Positions 1 to 4,462 of a DNA stretch of 8,814 nt are shown in pieces (position 1 is the first letter of the stretch; each line of letters starts with the position of its first letter). The translations under genes and the position numbers were made by a program. The notes beneath the pieces were generated by a model. It saw only the letters and a program-made list of their open reading frames with translations. It was not told where the DNA came from and did no database searches. This stretch comes from Deltaproteobacteria bacterium. GTDB taxonomy: Bacteria; Desulfobacterota; Dissulfuribacteria; Dissulfuribacterales; QOAL01. The stretch is taken from the NCBI GenBank assembly GCA_015486425.1, contig WFRQ01000107.1:1-8814 (forward strand), read 5' to 3'.

Positions 1-634
1 CCTCTATAAAACTCTTTGGAAGGCTGTGGGCACTGTAAACAAGCGCAAAATCGCTGTCTTTCCTGGTGATATCATCCTCCTTAACCCTGCCTGATGTCAC
101 AAGTTCCTGTGTTGCCTCGTGAACAGTGGCAGCAAGGGCCCTGATATAGCCTGGATTGTCCGGATAGCTTTCTATCACATCTGCCTTGATCTCCAGGCCA
201 TCAGCGTATGCCATGAATTCATTTACTGATGAGCCTGTGGTAGCCCTGCTGAAGTGGGGATAGAGTGACACCCCCAGCACTTCAGTAATGCCACGTTCCT
301 TCAAATCATAAAGTATAAGCGGAGTTCTTGGATGCCAGTAGCGCATGGCAGGCAGACACGGCACATCGCTAAAGCCTCTGTCTGCAAGCCTCTGCTGCAC
401 CCCTGCGGCCTGAAGCCTTGTAATTTCAAGAAGCGGGCTTTTGCCGCCTATTTTTTCATAGTTTGCCATGCTTTTCGGAGCACGGCGTTTTGAAATAAAC
501 CATGCAATGGGTTTCTGCATGAACCGGGGTCCAAGCCTGATAATTTCTCTGTCAGAAAAGAGATTGAATAAAAAAGGCTGAACAGCCTTAAGACTGTCCG
601 GACCGCCCATGTTCAAAAACAGTATGGCCTTCAT
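1..634 (-). CDS. hemH: Ferrochelatase (partial, C-terminus beyond left edge)
   Basis: Inserts Fe2+ into a porphyrin: protoporphyrin IX in the classical route, coproporphyrin III in the coproporphyrin route. Reverse translation from the ATG at 634-632 gives 211 open codons up to the window edge. Family hallmarks are an N-terminal LNMGGPDSL (about residues 7-15), PAMRYWHPRTP around residue 125, LYPHFSRATTGSS around residues 153-165, and YSAHSLP at 200-206, where H203 corresponds to the invariant metal-binding histidine. About one third of the protein is missing, including the region of the second conserved acidic site. The ATG is chosen because the family N-terminus begins there; the Shine-Dalgarno sequence in front of it is poor (only an ACGAG-like stretch about 10 bases upstream). 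It lies 305 bp downstream of hemE on the same strand, separated by palindromic repeat copy 1. The visible part does not show which porphyrin is the substrate. Confidence 0.95.
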   Translation of the reverse strand, partial: MKAILFLNMGGPDSLKAVQPFLFNLFSDREIIRLGPRFMQKPIAWFISKRRAPKSMANYEKIGGKSPLLEITRLQAAGVQQRLADRGFSDVPCLPAMRYWHPRTPLILYDLKERGITEVLGVSLYPHFSRATTGSSVNEFMAYADGLEIKADVIESYPDNPGYIRALAATVHEATQELVTSGRVKEDDITRKDSDFALVYSAHSLPKSFIE

Positions 635-679
635 CTATGGTCTCGTAAATTTTGCGTTCTGTGTTTTTCCCGTTGTAAG

Positions 680-950
680 GGAATGGCATGGTTTTTCGCT
701 ACTGATGAACAATTTCTTGATTAGCTTGTTCCCCGACTCCAGTTTGGGAGTAACTGCTCACTTCCCCCTCAAGGATGAATTCCCATAACGGAAAGTCGTT
801 TTTCGCATAAATTTTTTTGCTTGACACGTATCTGCTCAGAGGGTGCTGCAGATGCAAGGCGGAGGGGGCGAAGGCGTACTTTCCGTACTTCGAGCCCTTG
901 ACAACGCAGCAGATGCGGTACCCCCTGAGCAGATACTTTTCAGGAAGAAA
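680..950 (-). repeat. Dispersed palindromic repeat, copy 1 (core 828-936)
   Basis: The core is 109 bp, bounded by inverted GTATCTGCTCAG (828-839) and CTGAGCAGATAC (925-936). Read on the minus strand it aligns without gaps to 6923-7031, with about 90 of 109 positions identical by hand count. The interior contains a direct repeat AAGTAC-N3-AAGTAC and pairs across its length as a long imperfect hairpin. Homology to copy 2 continues past the core on the hemH side: ACTTTCCGTTATGGGAA, CATCCTTGAGG, GAGCAGTTAC, GAAATTGTTC and CCATTCCC occur in the same order down to about 680. On the hemE side the terminal inverted repeat extends to about 950, into the end of hemE. A minus-strand reading frame stays open through it, but this follows from the conserved DNA and is not evidence for a gene. 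It fills most of the 305-bp gap between hemE and hemH. Confidence 0.9.
728..751. repeat. Small palindrome nested in repeat copy 1
   Basis: An imperfect inverted repeat in which TCCC-n2-ACT pairs with AGT-n2-GGGA around a CC loop. Compared with copy 2, the roughly 32 bases holding this palindrome are extra: copy 2 passes directly from GAGCAGTTAC to CGAAATTGTTC. It belongs in style to the short TTCCCAAnCTnnAGnTTGGGAA palindromes scattered through many bacterial genomes. A weaker relative may lie at 6636-6656. Confidence 0.65.
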
Positions 951-1965
951 GCTCATGGGCGATATCCACTGCGAGTTTTACCTTTTCAGGTGGTATTTCA
1001 GGCAGCACCCCGTGTCCCAGGTTAAAGATATGTCCCCTGGCCTCCCTGCCCATTTCAAGAATGGCGGCAATTTTTTCGCGAAGTCTGTCCTCAGGCAGGA
1101 ACATGGCGCACGGGTCAAGATTACCCTGCACTACTATGTCACTTCCAAGGTGTCTGACAGCCATTGAAATATCAGTGCGCCAGTCAAGCCCCATTACTTC
1201 AGAGCCTGCCTGTTTTATCAGGTCCATCAGGTGGCCTCCGTCGTATACAAAGTATATGCGGGGCACGCCTGCGTCTGACAGTGCCTGCATTATGCGTTTT
1301 ACATAGGGAAGAGCGTGGACACTGTACTCGGCCCTGGGAAGTATTCCTGCCCAGGTATCAAATACCTGCACGGCCTGGGCCCCGGCCTCAATCTGGGCAT
1401 TGAGATAACTGATTGTTACCTCGGTTATCAGGTCCATTATTGATGCAAACAGATCAGGAGCGCCATACATCATCTTTTTTATATTCAGGAAACTCTTGGT
1501 TGTGCCGCCCTCGATGAGATAGCTTGCAAGTGTAAATGGAGCACCGGAAAAACCAATCAGGGGCACCCGCCCTTCAAGCTCTTTTCTGAGTATCCTGATG
1601 GTCTCAAGCACAAATGGAACATCAGACACAGGGTCTATGGAATGTAGTTTTCTGAAATCATCACGGCTTCTCACAGGCGGTTCAAGAACCGGTCCTCTGC
1701 CTTCTTCAAAGGATAGCCCTGCACCCATGGCCTCGAGCGGGATCAGGATATCTGAAAAGAGAATTGCCGCATCCACGCCCAGTATATCAATGGGTTGAAT
1801 GGTGACTTCTGCGGCAAGCTCAGGGGTCTTGCACAGGGTGAGGAAATCGTGATTGCCACGCACCTTCTGATACTCCGGCAGATAGCGTCCGGCCTGACGC
1901 ATGAACCATACCGGCACCGGAGAGGTCTTCTCTCCCCTGCAGGCCTTGAGAAAATTATCATTCAT
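940..1965 (-). CDS. hemE: Uroporphyrinogen decarboxylase
   Basis: Removes the four acetate carboxyls of uroporphyrinogen III to give coproporphyrinogen III; a cytosolic, cofactor-free TIM barrel. The 341-residue product has family length and motifs: FMRQAGRYLPEY at 21-32 (substrate-binding arginines), the catalytic aspartate in ILFSDILIPLEAMG (D72), FSGAPFTLASYLIEGG with tyrosine Y148, and NLGHGVLPEIPPE near the C-terminus. I take the ATG at 1965, giving MNDNFLKACRGEK as in homologs, with GGAG at 1980-1977 as ribosome binding site. A GTG four codons upstream (1977) is possible but has no room for a binding site. The spacing to the upstream ahbD-like gene is 63 bp, so co-transcription is likely. 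The last codons and the TGA (942-940) coincide with the terminal inverted repeat of palindromic repeat copy 1. Confidence 0.97.
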   Translation of the reverse strand: MNDNFLKACRGEKTSPVPVWFMRQAGRYLPEYQKVRGNHDFLTLCKTPELAAEVTIQPIDILGVDAAILFSDILIPLEAMGAGLSFEEGRGPVLEPPVRSRDDFRKLHSIDPVSDVPFVLETIRILRKELEGRVPLIGFSGAPFTLASYLIEGGTTKSFLNIKKMMYGAPDLFASIMDLITEVTISYLNAQIEAGAQAVQVFDTWAGILPRAEYSVHALPYVKRIMQALSDAGVPRIYFVYDGGHLMDLIKQAGSEVMGLDWRTDISMAVRHLGSDIVVQGNLDPCAMFLPEDRLREKIAAILEMGREARGHIFNLGHGVLPEIPPEKVKLAVDIAHELSS

Positions 1966-2028
1966 TTGAATTAGCACTCCATTTTTTTTGTTTTTTCCTG
2001 CCCGTTTTATACGATAAAGTGAGCAATG

Positions 2029-3084
2029 TTATAAGGCCCTCGGCGTATAGTTGCAGAAAGGCTCCTCCTCGAGGTAATCACCTGTAACCGCATAGGCCCT
2101 GGCACGGCATCCGCCGCACACCCGCACATACTCGCATTTGCCGCAGCTTCCCTTGTAACTGGAAAAATCCCTGAGTTCCTTGAAAAGCCTGCTGTTATCC
2201 CAGATATCCTTCATGGACTGCTCCCTGATATTACCGGCAGGAAGCGGGAAGTAACTGCATGGCAGAACATTGCCATCCACATCAATCAGGGATATGAGCT
2301 GACCGGCAAGGCAACCCTTGGAACCACCTGTTGAGAATTTGAGACTCCTGTGTTCAACCTTCTCTCCTTCAGCCTTGGCAAGCTGCATGCGAACCCGGTA
2401 ATAGTGTGGGGCACAGGTGGGACGAACCAGCATCTGGTCCTCGTTCTTCTCCATCTCATAATGCCATTTCAGAAGCTCTTCATAGTCCTCAGGAGTTATG
2501 AGCTCTGCCATGATGTCCTCACCCCGCCCTGTGGGCACAATCATGAACATGTACCATGCTGTTGCGCCGATATCCTTTGCCAGACGGTAAACATTTGGGA
2601 TATCCTCCTGGTTACGCTTTGTAAAAGAGGAGTTGATGAGAAAATCTATGCCATTTTCCCTGAACAGGCTGGCAGCGTTGATGGTGCCTTCAAATGCCCC
2701 GGGCTGGCTGCGGAAGTTGTCGTGTATTTCGGCATTTGATCCGTCAAGGCTGAGGGATACCATGCGTATGCCTGCATCCTTGATGTTTTTGCACACTTCA
2801 GGGGTAACCAGCGTGCCGTTTGTGGCAAGGCACATGCGAAGGCCCTTTTCTGTCCCGTATTTTGCCAGCGTGAACACGTCATCACGCAGCAGAGGTTCTC
2901 CGCCGGAAAGCACTACAACCGGCTTTGCAAATGAGGCAATGTCATCAATTATCCTGAACCCCTCCCGGGTTGAAAAATCCGGATGCTCACCTGCCTCAAG
3001 CTCTGAAGAAGACCTGCAGTGAACGCAGTGCAGGTTGCAGCGTCTGGTAATCTCCCATGCCAGCCATTTCAGTTCAAAATCCAT
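2029..3084 (-). CDS. ahbD: Radical SAM/SPASM heme b synthase, AhbD-like (Fe-coproporphyrin III decarboxylase)
   Basis: AhbD oxidatively decarboxylates two propionates of Fe-coproporphyrin III to vinyl groups, forming heme b without oxygen. The 351-residue product opens with the radical SAM cluster motif C16-x3-C20-x2-C23 inside WEITRRCNLHCVHCRSSSE, followed by SGGEPLLRDD (GGEP 61-64) for SAM binding. The C-terminal SPASM-like region has C258, C276, C314, C317, C323, C326 and C344, with the VCGGCRARAYAVTGDYLEEE stretch and GCLAG characteristic of AhbD, plus an inner TCAPHYYR motif. NirJ and AhbC are the nearest alternatives; the CRARA-TGDYL-EEP tail favours AhbD. The start at 3084 is chosen over 3114 because GAGGAA lies six bases before it. 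It is the first gene of a likely unit with hemE and hemH, which strengthens the heme assignment. The exact substrate is inferred. Confidence 0.85.
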   Translation of the reverse strand: MDFELKWLAWEITRRCNLHCVHCRSSSELEAGEHPDFSTREGFRIIDDIASFAKPVVVLSGGEPLLRDDVFTLAKYGTEKGLRMCLATNGTLVTPEVCKNIKDAGIRMVSLSLDGSNAEIHDNFRSQPGAFEGTINAASLFRENGIDFLINSSFTKRNQEDIPNVYRLAKDIGATAWYMFMIVPTGRGEDIMAELITPEDYEELLKWHYEMEKNEDQMLVRPTCAPHYYRVRMQLAKAEGEKVEHRSLKFSTGGSKGCLAGQLISLIDVDGNVLPCSYFPLPAGNIREQSMKDIWDNSRLFKELRDFSSYKGSCGKCEYVRVCGGCRARAYAVTGDYLEEEPFCNYTPRAL

Positions 3085-3152
3085 AAATATTTCCTCAACT
3101 GTTATTGATGCCACAGTGGCGGTCTGTAAATATGCTCAATTCAGGGGTGTAT

Positions 3153-3183
3153 AACATACCACAACAGTCCTGCTGTATGTCAA
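3153..3183 (-). promoter_or_regulatory. Possible promoter for the ahbD-hemE-hemH unit
   Basis: On the minus strand a perfect TTGACA (3183-3178) is followed after 19 bases by TATGTT (3158-3153), about 70 bases before the ahbD start. The spacer is two bases longer than ideal, so this is only a candidate. Confidence 0.35.
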
Positions 3184-3273
3184 CAAATAGCTTTCCGGAA
3201 TCTGTGCATTCCATAAACACAGCCGCAGACCAAAAACAGGGCTGAAAATATTCCGCCCCTGCGATACCCGTTA

Positions 3274-3317
3274 CCTGCACCCCATACCCTGCACTCCATA
3301 CTCTATACCCATACCTT
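3274..3317. repeat. Short degenerate tandem repeat in divergent spacer
   Basis: Two adjacent 14-bp units, CCTGCACCCCATAC (3274-3287) and CCTGCACTCCATAC (3288-3301), differ at one base. They are followed by a decayed CTATACCCATACC stretch. The repeat lies in the 298-bp spacer between the ahbD-like gene and the nitroreductase gene. Apart from this array and the possible promoter I see nothing else definite in that spacer. Confidence 0.7.
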
Positions 3318-3382
3318 GAATCTGTACCTGCCTCATGTTTTCTGGTATATCTTTTCCAAAGCATGAAAACAGGAGGATTAAA

Positions 3383-4045
3383 ATGGACACCATTGAATGC
3401 ATCAGGCAGAGAATGAGTATCAGGAAATTCAAAAAGGAACCTGTGCCAAGGGAACTTATTGAAAAGGTCATTGATGTCGCTCGTTTCAGCCCGTCCTACA
3501 AGAACAGCCAGCCGTGGAATGTGGCAGTCCTTGGAGGAAAAAAGAAACAGGCGCTGTCAGACATGCTTGTTAAACTCCTTGAGAGCGGCAGGGAACCGTG
3601 TCCGGATCTTCCTGCCCCTGAATCCTGGCCTGAGCCTGAGGAAAGACGCATTGCGGATCTTTTCAGGAAGAGAAAGGAGGCCACTGGCATTGATCTTTCC
3701 GCACCGGAAGTTATCAAAAAGTCAAAGAAGGCTAACTTCCTGTTTTACGGCGCCCCCAACGCTATCTATTTATACCAGCACTCATCTTTGAGCCAATGGT
3801 CTTTGTTTGATATGGGTCTGTTTGCCCAGAGCCTCATGCTTGCCGCATGGTCTCAGGGGCTTGGTACTGTCCCGCAGGCATTTGTCACAGATTACGCTGC
3901 TGATATAAAGAAATTCCTTGGCCTACCAGAGGATATGCGTATCGTGCTTGGGATATCCATAGGCTGGCCTGACATGGACTCTCCTGTGAATGCCATGCGC
4001 ACCGACAGGTCACCACTTGATGAAATTATGCAGTGGTTTGAATAA
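3383..4045 (+). CDS. Nitroreductase-family FMN oxidoreductase
   Basis: A cytosolic flavoprotein of 220 residues in the NADPH/FMN nitroreductase fold; the natural substrate cannot be told from sequence. Visible family features are MDTIECIRQRMSIRKF at the N-terminus (R8, R10, R14, K15 in the FMN phosphate-binding region), FSPSYKNSQPWNV (35-47), a central helix segment SLFDMGLFAQSLMLAAWSQGLGTVPQ (GLGT at 159-162), and the closing GISIGWPD with a C-terminal arm. The middle part (about 60-120) is longer and more charged than in minimal members. AGGAGG at 3371-3376 lies six bases before the chosen ATG; an in-frame ATG at 3335 lacks a binding site and adds residues that do not look like the family. 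It is divergent from the heme genes and is separated from nrdD by a promoter and riboswitch, so it is probably a single-gene unit. Family assignment is firm, function open. Confidence 0.9.
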   Translation: MDTIECIRQRMSIRKFKKEPVPRELIEKVIDVARFSPSYKNSQPWNVAVLGGKKKQALSDMLVKLLESGREPCPDLPAPESWPEPEERRIADLFRKRKEATGIDLSAPEVIKKSKKANFLFYGAPNAIYLYQHSSLSQWSLFDMGLFAQSLMLAAWSQGLGTVPQAFVTDYAADIKKFLGLPEDMRIVLGISIGWPDMDSPVNAMRTDRSPLDEIMQWFE

Positions 4046-4095
4046 AGTGGTGTAACGTATCTGAAAACAGTACCTTACAAGTCCCTGTTACCCTG

Positions 4096-4113
4096 CCTGA
4101 AATTTTTTTCAGG
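4096..4113 (+). terminator. Hairpin after nitroreductase gene, possible terminator
   Basis: CCTGAAA (4096-4102) and TTTCAGG (4107-4113) form a perfect 7-bp stem with a TTTT loop, 51 bases after the nitroreductase stop and just ahead of the next promoter. There is no T run after the stem, so a classical intrinsic terminator is uncertain. Confidence 0.4.
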
Positions 4114-4119
4114 AATCGC

Positions 4120-4148
4120 TTGACTTCCATTTCTTCATACCATATATA
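4120..4148 (+). promoter_or_regulatory. Sigma70-like promoter for riboswitch-nrdD transcript
   Basis: TTGACT (4120-4125) and TATATA (4143-4148) are separated by exactly 17 bases. The expected start of transcription, about 4155, coincides with the beginning of the riboswitch fold, which supports the call. Confidence 0.7.
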
Positions 4149-4154
4149 GTTAAT

Positions 4155-4307
4155 AGTTGCTGGTTGCCCGCCACATATTGTTGTGGCGGCAGGCAGTCCG
4201 GTGCAACTCCGGAACTGTCCCTCATCGGTAACCCTGTCCCGGATTGCAGGGCTTCAGCCCTCAGGAGGAGGCCGGTCAGGGAAGTCCTATGGACCTGCAG
4301 GCAGCGT
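4155..4307 (+). ncRNA. Cobalamin (B12) riboswitch upstream of nrdD
   Basis: The conserved core reads CCGGTGCAACTCCGGAACTG followed by TCCCTCATCGGTAACCC (4198-4234), matching the GGTGnnAnTCCggnnCtGtCCC-gcaACgGTaA signature of cobalamin riboswitches. A GGGAAG element follows at 4279-4284, and the closing B12-box-like GGACCTGCAGGCAGC lies at 4291-4305. CCGCCACA/TGTGGCGG forms a perfect 8-bp peripheral hairpin (about 4169-4188). TGCTG (4158-4162) can pair with CAGCG (4302-4306) as the closing stem. It sits between a promoter and nrdD, with no other gene between. In the known class of B12-regulated isozymes (MetE, NrdDG, NrdAB), ligand binding turns the B12-independent enzyme off. Boundaries are approximate because no folding was run. 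Confidence 0.87.
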
Positions 4308-4462
4308 CAGTCACGTCCCCTGAAAAGGAAATCCATGAAGAACTGCACGGATTTCCGTCATAATTTGTGTTGTTTCCGGAATGATGTTGGTTTTTTAGAA
4401 CATTGCCATCAGCCTATCCGGATAAAATGACCTGAAAAAACCCTTTTAAGAAAGGAAAAGCC
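4308..4462 (+). promoter_or_regulatory. Expression platform / leader between riboswitch and nrdD
   Basis: The leader is 155 bases with no gene. It contains a perfect 8-bp hairpin GGAAATCC/GGATTTCC (4327-4334 and 4349-4356, 14-base loop), a T6 run in GGTTTTTT (4389-4396) that is perfectly complementary to AAAAAACC (4435-4442), and a short hairpin CCTTT/AAAGG (4442-4446 and 4451-4455) that would cover the nrdD ribosome binding site AAAGGA. The last two pairings share C4442. This suggests alternating structures that hide or expose the binding site, or premature termination at the T run. Which one operates cannot be decided by eye. Confidence 0.5.

Noticed and set aside
699..956. Minus-strand open frame of 85 codons between hemE and hemH
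   Set aside because: It coincides with palindromic repeat copy 1 and its flank. Its similarity to the frame at 6888-7088 is explained by DNA repeat identity, it overlaps the end of hemE, and it has no convincing ribosome binding site.
817..1167. Plus-strand open frame of 116 codons
   Set aside because: It is antisense to hemE and crosses the repeat; its sequence has no protein-like features.
3335..3382. Earlier ATG start for the nitroreductase
   Set aside because: No binding site precedes it, and AGGAGG six bases before 3383 marks the real start.
4164..4430. Open frame of 88 codons in the nrdD leader
   Set aside because: It lies within the riboswitch and leader, is Cys/Arg-rich as expected of structured RNA read as protein, and lacks a ribosome binding site.
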